DNA of 64,000 bases, taken from positions 310,001 to 374,000 of the forward strand of contig OW028582.1 in assembly GCA_932294295.1 (NCBI GenBank), written 5' to 3'. The translations under genes were made by a program, and so were the position numbers. Source of the DNA: Alitta virens. Lineage: Eukaryota > Annelida > Polychaeta > Phyllodocida > Nereididae. Positions 10,196 to 21,285 of the stretch are shown here, one piece after another; positions within the stretch are counted from its first letter, which is position 1; every line of letters starts with the position of its first letter. The notes under the pieces were generated by a model, which worked only from the letters and a program-made list of their open reading frames with translations, searched no databases and was not told the DNA's origin.

Positions 10196-13100
10196 GTTGT
10201 ATGTGTATGCCAAATCCAATCATTGAATTAAACATTTATTATTAGGTTATAGGTTATCATAAAGTATTAGTTAATAAATGTTGTAGATAAATGGTGATCA
10301 GCTGATTTGCAGCTTATTTGATGTTTGTCAGTTGTGATTGTTAACATGTTTGTAACAGGTTGGCTCATAGACAAGGTATTCATGCATCATGAATCTACCT
10401 GTGTCACATGCTTGATTCACCATGTAGGTGAGATTCATTAAGAATCATTGGCAATTAACAACTTCATGCATTTAAAATGCTACTGCAGCCTTTGGGCAAG
10501 GTATGGCCATTTTGGGTTGAGTCGGCCATCTTTAATTTGATTACCAAGATGTATTAACAAGATATGTCAGTTACTCTTTTGCATAAGTTATGCTTATGAA
10601 CTTCTATATTTAGATAGCCTATGCTAAATTACCTAAATTTAAATGGTGTACATGTATTTAGTCAGTTTATTTAATTACTTTATCAGGTGTGATGAATTGA
10701 TTTAGACAAGCCTGGCAGAGTGTCATGTTATGCCAGATGCTGCACAAGTTCTGAGTTTATAAATATAAATGTAGTTGTATGTATGGCACCCAGCCAGTCC
10801 TAAAATAAACTATAACTACACTGGGCACACATGTGGGTAGACACAAACAACAAAACAGTAGCATCTTGACTGAAACGTTTATTTGATATCAGGATCATGT
10901 TACACAGGTGTAGCGGACTGAGTGTGAGAAGTTTGTAAGAGGTTAGCCTGGTGGGGCCTGGCTTGGTGGGGCCTGGCTTACTCAGTTAGTCTGGAGTTGC
11001 CCCCAGCTTAGTAAGATAGCAGACGCACCACTACGGGGACAGTCATTTCATAATTTGACACCAGGGGGACAGAGGGTTGATATGCTTTGACAATCATCAT
11101 CACATATGAGAACAAATCAACAAGATTGAAAACTCGGTTAATATTACATCTGTTTTTATCCATAACATAAAATGCATAAATATTTGCTCTGTTGAGGATT
11201 AATTTCTTCAATTGTGTGCAAGACAATCAGTCAGTTGCTTAAACGCAAAATAAATGCACTTTCAAATCATTACACTGATTAATTATTGAGATCAGGAAGA
11301 ATTCAGCACGATTCTCCAATCTCATAAGGCAAATGTCCGAGGATGTTATATTAAAAATGACAAAACAAAGAGAGAATGCATGGACACACAGGATAATAAT
11401 TCATCCCTAATTAGAATATATTTCATGAGACAGGCAAGCAAATGTGGCCTCATTGCATCCAGACAATCACATGGAGAAATCCACTGCCAAGACACCAAAT
11501 ATGCAGTTGTTGAACAATAAAGTAGATGGCACCAGTTATTGGTCACAAGCAATACAATTTGTTTATTTCATTGATATATTATATTACCACACAACCTCTG
11601 CACGGCATGTAGAGCGCACTAAACAGTATATAGTGATGATTGAAATCAAGAAGCTAAATAAAGTACTTCATAAAATATTTCCAAAAAAAGAAAAGTAACA
11701 AAAATAACTAAAAAGAGATTATATCAAGGAACTCATACTTTCATTTAATTGCACATTTTTGAAAGATAATTGAAGGCAACTTTAAGCCAAAGTGAAACGA
11801 CCACTTAAGTCAAAAGCAGGCGAGAAAACTAAGAGCTGAATTGGAAAATATTAAAAAGCAGATAATATTACAATATTACAATAATTTCTGACTGAATTAT
11901 AACTCTGGCACTCGCCAAGAAAATTAAAGCAACATTTCAAAATCGCTACAAATGGGAAACTGAAGTTTAGTAGCATATCACACGACGAGCTCAGAGGTCT
12001 ACTTGGAAGAATATTCCACATTTAAATGTTGCCTAATGGGGTCCATCACTAATACATTGAGGTTTTACACCTTGTTACGATTCACGTTCCTTGCTCAATA
12101 GTTATGGAAGCTAAAAAGCTTCGTTACAAGACGATTGTGACAGTAACTTGACCCTGACCCATTTCAAAGGGTAAGATGCCTCAGAGTGTGTCTCTCCTTT
12201 AATCAACTTTGCAACTTAATTGCATGTGTCTGTATTCAATTTTTTATATCAGTCATTTATCTTGTACTCTGCGGAATACTTTCCATTCCTTTACATCTGC
12301 ACATGAAGTACGACAGATCAACATAAAGTACATGAAAGGACTATACTGTGGTGCCATCTGTATAATTTCAGCAAAAGGACCAGAGGCGCCATCTGTAGGA
12401 TTTCACTTCATTCACAAGGGAAGCAGACCACAGAGCACAAGACAACTCCGACTTAAAGGGAACTAAAGGAAATTAGTATGTTAATTTTAAAAGATATATA
12501 ATATAAATATAATCAATTAGATTGCAATCCACAGTTCATAGCAACATACAAGAAGTTAATCAGACTTTTTTGGAATACAGCATGATTGCAATGAACAATG
12601 TGTATATGATAATTAGCAAGCACGGGATTTAACTAAGCAAAGTTAGGCCTATTTAATGAAAAGATCATTATATGCATAATTAATGCTCAATATGTTATTC
12701 TGAAGAAAAATATGTGAGTGTTAGTTTTTGGCATAACTCATCCTCCTTTGCTCTGGCTACGGCCCGGCATGCATTGCTAGACATATTTAAAACTCATGCG
12801 GGAGGAGGAAGGACTAAGCTAAAATTCAAGTTGTCATAAATAAATACACTTTTTTTTCAAAAAACGTATTTGCTGCAGAACTACTCCAATACATTAATTT
12901 TATAAAGCTTCACCTTAACTTATAAATGTATTTTAATTGTTTAACACTGTTCTATTAATAAGTGCATAGTTAGATAGATAGATATAATACACATAATGTT
13001 AAAATCTAATACAATATAAACCAAAATATTATATACATGCATAGTTGAAAGCAAGCATAAAAAGATAAAATATCTTAAAACATTTTTCGTGCAGTGCAGT

Positions 13101-13854
13101 GGTTTTGTTTAAAGAAATTTACCTTCTATACTCAGTGCAATTTACATTACATTTATCTATAATTGCTAGTCTCAAATTGTTCAATGACAATTTACTTGAC
13201 ACTTGGTGAGAACAGTGACATGCTCTAATTTCAAGTGCAGTTGGGGTGCACTTGGTCCTCATTGGCTGTGACCTATGACAACGGTGACATATTTCTGGCA
13301 AAAGCAAAACACCCGTGATAGTTGAAAATGGTGGCCTCCGTAGTTCGGTGACGGATGTCTCCGATTCCTTTTTAGTCTGAATTTGAATCAACATTTCAAC
13401 CATTACATTCATGAAAGATTTCTTCTGAACATATTCATATTCATCGATATAAACCAAACCCTTCCCCTAAGTCCCAAGTCCAGATTTGCAGCTAGTCTAA
13501 GCATTTAAGTTAGTTTAAAAGAAGCGATAGATAGTAAGGTCCTTTAGAGGCTCAATTCAAGAATATTAGACACGTTTAGTTGATTATGTCACCACCAGGG
13601 TTCGCATCATACACGGCGTCACCACCAGGGGGTGTAGGTTCATAGGCGGATCCAGGATTTTATTAAGGGGGCTGCCCAAAGTAGCTCAATCCTGCAGCAC
13701 GTGTTATGCAGGCTGAAGGTATTTAATTGTACTTTAAAAATAATAGCAATAAAATTGTGACAACCTCTTGATAAGGTCTACCTTTAGGATAAAATATCAG
13801 TGAGGAAAAGTACAGAGCTCCTAAGTGAACATTAGCAATACCAAAAAAATGACA
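10196..13854. other. 3.7 kb without recognisable gene
   Basis: Several open frames of 60-112 codons occur, the longest on the minus strand at 13119-13457. None has a recognisable domain, convincing splice context or a repeat partner. A short GCCTGG(C/T)TTGGTGGG duplication lies at 10945-10980. A GATA run lies at 12971-12984. GGCGCCATCTGTAGG lies at 12385. No feature beyond these is supported. Confidence 0.5.
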
Positions 13855-14062
13855 TTTTTTCGTTTACCCTTGCGACATAAATCGATACCCTCATGAAAAT
13901 TTGACTTCTCTCACAAATATGTGTATCTCACGAAAAGGATGCGTTCTCTTACCATGATCACGTTCCCTCACGATAACCGCATTCTCTCGTGATGATTGCG
14001 TTCCCTCACAATATTTTAAATCCTGGCAATATTTTGTGTGTCCTCTCGATAACTTCACCTGT
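13855..14062 (+). repeat. CCCTC-type degenerate array, second cluster
   Basis: Units of about 20-22 bases such as CGTTCCCTCACGATAACCG and CATTCTCTCGTGATGATTG run on the + strand up to the start of the LINE fragment at about 14068. The array on the far side of the LINE (17665-17850) reads in the opposite orientation. Confidence 0.7.
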
Positions 14063-14505
14063 CTCGCCCTTACTGTTTTATTAGATGAAATATTAAATGA
14101 TAATATAAAAGTTGGCTTTTCTTAAATTTAAAAAAAGCTTTTGACACAATAGATCACAACATTTCAAAACGAAAACTGTATAAAATATGGTATTCGAGGG
14201 ATTTCCTTAGAATGGATTCATAGCTATCTTTGTAATAGAAAACAATATGTTTTATAATAACTATATATCTGCACTATTAACTGTTACTTGTGGCGGTCCA
14301 TTTTAGGGCCCCTGCTGTTCTTGTTTTATGTCAATGACTTGGCAAATTTTCCCCAACTAACCTCTTCGCAGATGATACTAACTTATTCAAAATCTGTCCA
14401 ATAATAGTTCAACAATAAATCAAGAGTTGCATAAAATATATAAATGGATAAATGCGAAAATTGTCACTGAATATTGATAAAACTAACTTCATGGTAAGAG
14501 AGTTA

Positions 14506-15734
14506 CATGACTAGACTGCTTGATGAGCAATTAGACTTGTTGGCTGTCAAGAGAGTTACTGTCAGTAACCACAGTATAACTAGACTCCACTCTGTTCCAA
14601 GGAACAGAGAGAAATGATTCACCATACCATAGCTTAGTCATCTTTATAGACTAGTAGAATTAGATGAGACATGAGATAGAGAGAGATAAATGAAAATACT
14701 GTGTAGTAGACTCCGATTACCAGAATATCTAAATAGCCTCATCAAAGGGTTTACTTCAAAATTTCTTGTATGCGATATCTGTTTGAAGGTCAAGATCATC
14801 TTTGACCTTGACCTTTAACCAGAGGTCATCTGAAATGGCCCCTCACAATTCATACAAGTACTCCAACTTATAAACTAGATTTGGTTAATATACGGTAGTC
14901 CGATGTTGAGCTATAGTACTTACCCCATTCGGGGGTAATTACCTCATTTATGGGTGGTAACTATGCTGAGGTATCTGAGATGTCATGGAGATGTCACTAA
15001 AACTCTTAGCAAACAGTCTTGAGGGATTTTTGTGCACAAAAGTTGACAAAATTGCAAGTTTTTCACATTTGACCTTGAATTTTGACTTTTACTCGCATCA
15101 AGGTCAAATATCCCATAATACTCTAAAAGCCCTATGTTACATCATGTCAAGACACTTTGCTAGAAACTCATTGATCAAAATTAAGGGAGATACAGCCATT
15201 TTAAATTCATAACTTTGAGGTCAACTGTGACCTTAACCTTTGTTCCGAGGTCATTCGTATTGATGTGTTACGTTAACCTATCCAAGTACTATATATGATC
15301 CAAAGATGGTCCAATTTGAGCCAACCAGTCAAAAGTTATTAAGCGTTAAAGTTTTTGGGGTAAATAGCAAAATCTAAAACACCCCATATCTCAGCAACCC
15401 TTCACCCAATCGCCAACAGAAGTTCGGCTGCACTGGATTGGACATAACACAACATAAATCTGTGCTCGTCCGTTTCCCACCATATGCGGTTCTTGAGATA
15501 CCGGATCCCAATTGACTTTTAGGGGGGTGTGTGGATCACCCCTTTCCCCTTGACTGAGCATCAAAATGACCCCTCAGATTGAAAGACCTTATAGCACAAG
15601 CAAACATACTACAATATCAGAGCTGTATCTTTACCCGTTTTTGAGATATTTTAATAGAAAGTTTAGTGAAACCACCTACCCACCAAATTTCGTCCCCGTA
15701 CGATCAAAATTTGGTGGCGAAGAATAATAATAAT
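14506..15734. mobile_element. Insertion of unknown class inside the LINE
   Basis: This interrupts the RT between the active-site block and the GVHLDAKLTW block. It starts near the repeated word AGAGAGTTAC (14496 and 14554). It contains many GGTCAAGGTC/TTGACCTTGA words (14780-15250) and ends in GAAGAATAATAATAATTTTA, a (AAT)n tail as seen on retroposed elements. There is no open frame of note. The exact edges are approximate. Confidence 0.5.
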
Positions 15735-16011
15735 TTTAACAAAAACAATATGATTCACCATAGTGATGGTATCTATGGTTCAATCAATACAATTTCTTGG
15801 TGTTCATTTGGATGCTAAACTTACCTGGACAAATCATATCCATTATATTAAGGCAAACATTTCCAAAGGTTTTGGAGAAATAATGAAAGTTAGAAAAATC
15901 TTCAATCAAAAAATATTCTTACATTATATTGCAGCTGTATATACCCATATTTATCATATTGTATAGAAATCTGGGGCAGTGCAGCCAAAGTACATATGCC
16001 ATTTTTACTAT

Positions 16012-16975
16012 TGTAACAAAATCTTATGACCAAATTCCTATAGTCCTTAGGAGTGCAAGTGTACTGTACCAATTCCCAAATCTCTGAGATGTTCTGGTTC
16101 AGTGGCTCACGCTTGGCTGCATACTCCTGACACAGATGGAGACCTTGATCCAAGTCTGTGGTCAAAGCCACAGCCGCATTGGAGCTGAGAGGCTAATTTG
16201 TAGCCAAGATAGTCAATTAATTAATACTCACAGCATAAACATTGTGTAGCAATTTTGAGAGTGCTGTGTAGTAATTTTCATGTGTATAGCTGTTTAATTA
16301 ACTTGACAGGTGTCAAGGTAAATGTCACATGAGCAAATGGTTTTGTGGATTGCCATGTGGCAGCATATTTCATACTGTGTATTTATAATATACACTGAAA
16401 TGGTGTAAAGTATTCATTAGTGTGCTACAATGCAGTTTATGCTGTTGTACCAATGTTACTAATTAGTATTAATGAAGTTTGTGCACATGTATGGCTAACT
16501 TGATACAGTTGTATTCAAATGTTTTTGCACACATGGCCATTATGTGGCACCATTGGTTTAATGCAGTGTCATGGACTTGAACTTTATTTTATTATCGTCT
16601 GTGGGTGAGGCAGTGGCCCACAGAGAAAGAAACCAGTCTACCAGCAGTCCAGCCGCTCAAGTTCAGCAATTGGTGGTGCCTAATCTACAGTTCAGCACTT
16701 AGAACTTTGTGGAATTCTGCATTTCTGCATTGAGTGCGTAAAGTTTGTTGAAGCTGTTGGCCAAGCAATATCAAGCAATATCAAGTTAACAGTCAAGTCA
16801 GTAGTCAAGTCAGCAGTCCTTTCAGCCTATCAGCCAGTGACACAACCGTCATAGTATTACACATTTTGTGTGGACTTTTTGTTGTACATGTGGACTTTGT
16901 ATAATGCACAGTGAATAAATTTGTTAAGTTTAGCTTTGTGTTGATCTCAGTTTATTTTGTATAATATAAACACAA
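16012..16975. mobile_element. Second insertion in the LINE, possible LTR-type fragment
   Basis: The LINE C-terminal coding is interrupted here and resumes at about 16978. The insert carries a minus-strand frame (16171-16012) beginning MALTTDLDQGLHLCQEYAAK, with no domain I can name. The rest is non-coding. An LTR plus gag start read on the minus strand is possible but unproven, because no second LTR is visible. Confidence 0.35.
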
Positions 16976-17664
16976 ATCCAAAGAACCATTTTACAACTAT
17001 TAATTCAGAAAAATATTAGTTAGAATTGCATCTAAGTCTTCATACCATTCCCATACTAGGGACCAGTTTAGGGATTTGTTATTGTTATCATTAGCAAAAT
17101 TGCACTGTTATCGAATACTGGTTTTTATGTATAAAGCTTATAATAATTTACTGCCCAATATATTACAGTCTATGTTTACTCGTAATGAAGAAATTAATGT
17201 ATATCAAACTCGTAACAGAAATCTCCTTAGAATTATTTTAACCGACTGTCAGGAGCTAAAATCTGGAATCCGTGTTTTCATGTCATTGGTAACAAATACG
17301 ATATTCCTTTTCAAGAAAAAAACCAAATCATACCTTAATGACAATGACTTGCCACCCTTTGCAATGTATGTAGCATAGGTGTAATGTATGTAATGCATAT
17401 AATGAGATAGTTATTGCTTGTTTATTTTCAAATGCATAGAGTAACTAATATGGGTAATTATTCACTTCATGTGGTTCATCAACTATATTTATTTTCTATT
17501 GCATCTTATGGTGTTGTTTGCACATTAAACCCTGCTCAAGTTTACATGACTTGTTAATATGAGAATGGGCAACATATGTCGTAAGACATCATGTCCCTTT
17601 GGCATATTGTTAGTAACAATATGTCAATAAATTAAACTTGACTTAAAAAAAAACAAAAAAACTT

Positions 17665-18235
17665 TAGGGAACGTGATTACGCGTTGTTCGTGAGGGAACA
17701 CAATGATGGCGATAGAACGCGATATGATCATGAGGGAACATGATATGATTGCAAGGGAATGTGACAAGATCATGAGGGAACACGGAAACATCATGAAGGA
17801 ACGCGATGATTGCTAGTGAACACGAACATTATTTTCACTGGCATGCCTATGGAACCTCTAAGCAACATGATGATGACATATTTTTACAATCTTTCGCGTT
17901 CACTTGCAAAAATTTGCATTCCCTTGTGAAAGAACACATTCCCATTGGAAAGAACTCATTCCCTCGTGAGTAGATGTTCCCTCACCAAAAAATGTGTTCC
18001 CTCAATTGCAATGATGGTATTCCCTTTTCGCATTCCCTTTTGTTAACTATTCATTACCTCGAGATAATTTCACCAGAGAATGTGAAGATCATGAGGGAAC
18101 GGATTTTTCGTGAGATAATGTGATGATCACAATAAAACATGTGAGGTAATACAAAAATATTGCGAGGGAAGGTGGAAACATCTCAAGAGAATGCCAAAAC
18201 ATCACGAAAGATCGCGATGATCGTGATTGTTCCAA
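17665..18235. repeat. CCCTC-type degenerate array with orientation switches
   Basis: 17665-17850 reads as GAGGGAACRCGATGATC-like units, the reverse complement of the cluster at 13855. 17885-18060 returns to the direct orientation (CATTCCCTCGTGA). 18075-18235 is inverted again. The units are about 20-25 bases and strongly diverged. Such arrays with flips are common in the arms of non-autonomous DNA elements. Confidence 0.7.
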
Positions 18236-19394
18236 ATTACTTTCTCACATTGTGCGGTGGCATAGCTTCCAATCCCATAAGAACAGTGCAGTTTTGGGAG
18301 AAAGCATGAATCTTAATTGGCCGATTGATATTCCTGGACAAAAAAATAATTGAGATATTTGTGTATTTCATATCTTGTGATTGGTAGCTATTTGAAGATT
18401 GCGAACTTGTGAAATCACATATTGACGTCTAGCATATACATGTACTGCATGAAACAGACATTCTCATCTTACATGCAATGTTAGCCTTGGGGTAGAGGAC
18501 AATTGAGTGTATTGCAGCACTTCATATCTCATATAGCTGATGACTGATAGCCACTTTAACTAAAATTCCCTTTGACTATTTTGACACCCAATTGCTTGCA
18601 CATGAGTTCAAGTAGTAAGATGAATAAATGCGTCGAACTAGGCACAGTGAAAGATCTTTTAGAGAAATTACCATGTTCAAGAGCTTTGGCCAAAGCTATT
18701 CCAACATCTTAGAAAAAACTTTATAACTACCACTGTTCTGTACACCTTTTCTTTAGCCTTGCTTCTAGCAGTGCTGTCCAACTTACATGGGACTGCCAAA
18801 CGTTAAACCTCTTTTGTATTTGACTTGCCACAGAAGAAACTGACTTGAGAAATTGTGGTGAATGGCCCAGGCATTGCTAATTACAATATGTCTACATTGT
18901 GTTTCGCTATGATATTGACGTACCCCTTAATGCCTTCAAGATCCTGATGATATTGGCAGGTGCAGTACATTAAATGTGTCATGCAGTGATGAAATTGTCT
19001 AAATTTTTTAAAGTGATTATTGAGTAATAACAGTGTTTTATGAGAAAACAGGTGAAATATTTCTAGTTGAAGTTCTACAGTGTGTGGCATTCAAAATTTG
19101 GGTGTACAGTAGCCTTCCTTATTTAGATTACAGAATTTAATGCTTCACTTAGATGCTCCTAGTTTCAGCAATATATTGAAATGAACTTCATGGGTGTCAA
19201 TCATCAACAACTGAAGATGTAAATTGCCCCAATATGTCAGATTTCCTGGTTTAAAGGTCAATCTTTGCAAACATAGAATATAATTCACGCCTGTAGCTGG
19301 ACACATTGTAGGCCTAAGACCACTTAAGAATAGATTTGTCCATTCTAAACTAACTTTGGCCTTAGTGCATGTCTCCTGTGACCATAACATAACC
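18236..19394. other. 1.2 kb without recognisable gene
   Basis: Open frames on the minus strand at 18881-19090 and 19145-19420 have no recognisable motif, and the second runs into the minisatellite. Nothing else is supported. Confidence 0.5.
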
Positions 19395-19975
19395 TGCTGT
19401 TGTGAGACTACATGCCACATGCTGCTGTGAGACTACATGTCACATGCTGTTGTGAGACTACATGCCACATGCTGCTGTGAGACTGCATGCCGCATGCTGC
19501 TGTAAGACTACATGCCACATGCTGCTGTGAGACTACATGTCACATGCTGTTGTGAGTCTACATGTCACATGCTGCTGTGAGTCTACATGTCACATGCTGC
19601 TGTGAGACTACATGTCACATGCTGTTGTGAGACTACATGCCACATGCTGTTGTGAGACTACATGTCACATGCTGTTGTGAGACTACATGTCACATGCTGT
19701 TGTGAGACTACATGCCACATGCTGTTGTGAGACTACATGCCACATGCTGTTGTGAGACTACATGTCACATGCTGTCTTGAGACTAGATGCCACATGCTGT
19801 TGTGAGACTACATGCCACATGCTGTTGTGAGACTACATGTCACATGCTGTCTTGAGACTACATGCCACATGCTGCTGTGAGACTACATGCCACATGCTGT
19901 TGTGAGTCTACATGTCACATGCTGTTGTGAGTCTACATGCTGTCCTGAGCCTATATGCTACATGCTGTCGTGAGC
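19395..19975. repeat. 25-bp minisatellite, about 23 units
   Basis: Head-to-tail units of TGCTGTTGTGAGACTACATG plus CCACA or TCACA run with very little drift. Polymorphic positions are CTGCTG/CTGTTG/CTGTCT, GAGACTA/GAGTCTA and GCCAC/GTCAC. The last two units are shortened. There are no unique spacers between units, so it is not a CRISPR array. Confidence 0.95.
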
Positions 19976-20078
19976 ATACGGTCTATGCCCATGAACCATC
20001 CTTGGTCTACATTGTGCTGTTGAATTATACGTAACAACAGAGACATTAACTCATTGACATTGACTATTAGCAGGGATT

Positions 20079-21285
20079 TAATTGTACATACTGTTGGGGG
20101 AATAATTTTGTATATTAAAAATTATAAAACTTTTCTTTTGTGTTGTGTTTGCCTGGATGGAACATATAAAGAACGTAACAAGATTACAGTTTAAACAGGT
20201 TCTATCCTCAGATGGTATTTTAGGCTTTTCATTTCTTCCTGTTTCTATGTGGGGGTTATGTGAACTGATTCTAAATCTAACTATCTTACTGCATGTTTTC
20301 CTATTCATGTTAAGAAGTAGATAAGGTTCTAATCTATAGTCAGTTTTAATGTGTTTGTAAGTTCTTAGCTTAGGTTGCTGTTTCGTATTGTTAATTTCTG
20401 CAAATAATTGTTCTTGCTGTTTTTGGTAAAGAGTGAGTTTAACGGTTCTGCAGATATTGTGAAGATTGTTGTGACTATTTTCATCGAAGACTATACCACA
20501 CGTATATATTTAATATATTGACCCTCTGCCAAACCAGCTACTTCTACTACGTGTATGAAGATCTTTTTGAATATTAAGGCATCTCTTCAGTAATTTATCA
20601 TCTGGCAATTTCTCCAATTTTGTCCAATAATTTATCATTCTTACTTTTTGTCTAAAATGTAGTGGAAATCTACCTGTCTCACTATATACAGCCAGAGTTG
20701 ATGTTTGTTTTCTTACCCCTAACATATTCTTAAGATATCCCAGCTGTAACTTTTCTAAATCATTTATGGGTTTCTCGCCAGCCCAAATTTCATTAGTGTA
20801 TTCTAAGATTGGTAGTATATAGGTGTCAAACATTTTTAAAGATAGTTTGGAAGTTATACATCCTAATGACTGCTTAGTGTCACCTTGTAGCGCAAATATT
20901 GCTGTTTTGGCCTGAGTCAGAAGGTATTCGGTCATTTTACTGTGCAAGTTTCGCTTATTAGTCAACATATGTCCCAAGTATTTGAAACAGTCAACTTCCT
21001 CAAGTTGTTCTGTATTGTGATAAAATCCACAGGGTGATTTATCATTGAATTTCATTATTTTGGTTTTCTTTACATTTACTATTAGGTGCCACTTCTTGCA
21101 AAACCCGAGAAGAGCATTCAAATTATTTTTTAAGGCTTTTGCCGTGTCTGCCAAGAGCACTATATCATCTGCATACAGTATATGAGTTAAAATAAGGTTG
21201 TTTATAGATATACCATTATATAAGAAGGTTACATTAAAGTGCTCGTAATACCTGAATATCATTCGTTCATTATTCATTCATCATT
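20079..21285 (-). mobile_element. 5'-truncated LINE, RT C-terminal half (copy 1)
   Basis: On the minus strand an open stretch (21277-20510) encodes the YADDIVLLAD active-site box, FCKKWHL..N..KTKIM, CFKYLGHM, and a long C-terminal domain with YILPILEYTNEIW and LGVRKQTSTLAVYSETGR. After a frameshift near 20515 it continues (20500-20079) with RFRISSHN..IETGR and a CLNCN zinc-knuckle start. A second copy at 41475-42530 encodes the same segments. RT motifs upstream of YADD are absent, so the copy is 5'-truncated. The clade is not resolved. Confidence 0.85.

Larger units (their letters stand above)
14068..17660 (+). mobile_element. Decayed CR1/Jockey-like LINE split by two insertions
   Basis: Three blocks belong to one element on the + strand. 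Block 1 (about 14068-14505) encodes, with stops and frameshifts, the RT core KKAFDTIDHN, WIHSYL.NRKQYV, then GP.LF...VNDL and an ADDTNLF box. Block 2 (about 15735-16010) encodes the RT C-terminal part IQFLGVHLDAKLTWTNHI. Block 3 (about 16978-17400) encodes FMYKAYNNLLPNI and a R(N/T)R.LLRI stretch of the extreme C-terminus. The 3' end has CAATAAATTAAACTTGACTT and an A-rich tail at 17640-17660. The segments 14506-15734 and about 16012-16975 are insertions. The element is dead. Confidence 0.8.

Noticed and set aside
13119..13457. 112-codon minus-strand open frame
   Set aside because: No recognisable motif and no supporting exon structure; kept only as part of the intergenic description.
19395..19975. 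Regular 25-bp repeats suggestive of a CRISPR array
   Set aside because: Units are directly adjacent with no unique spacers, and the DNA is animal nuclear sequence; it is a minisatellite.
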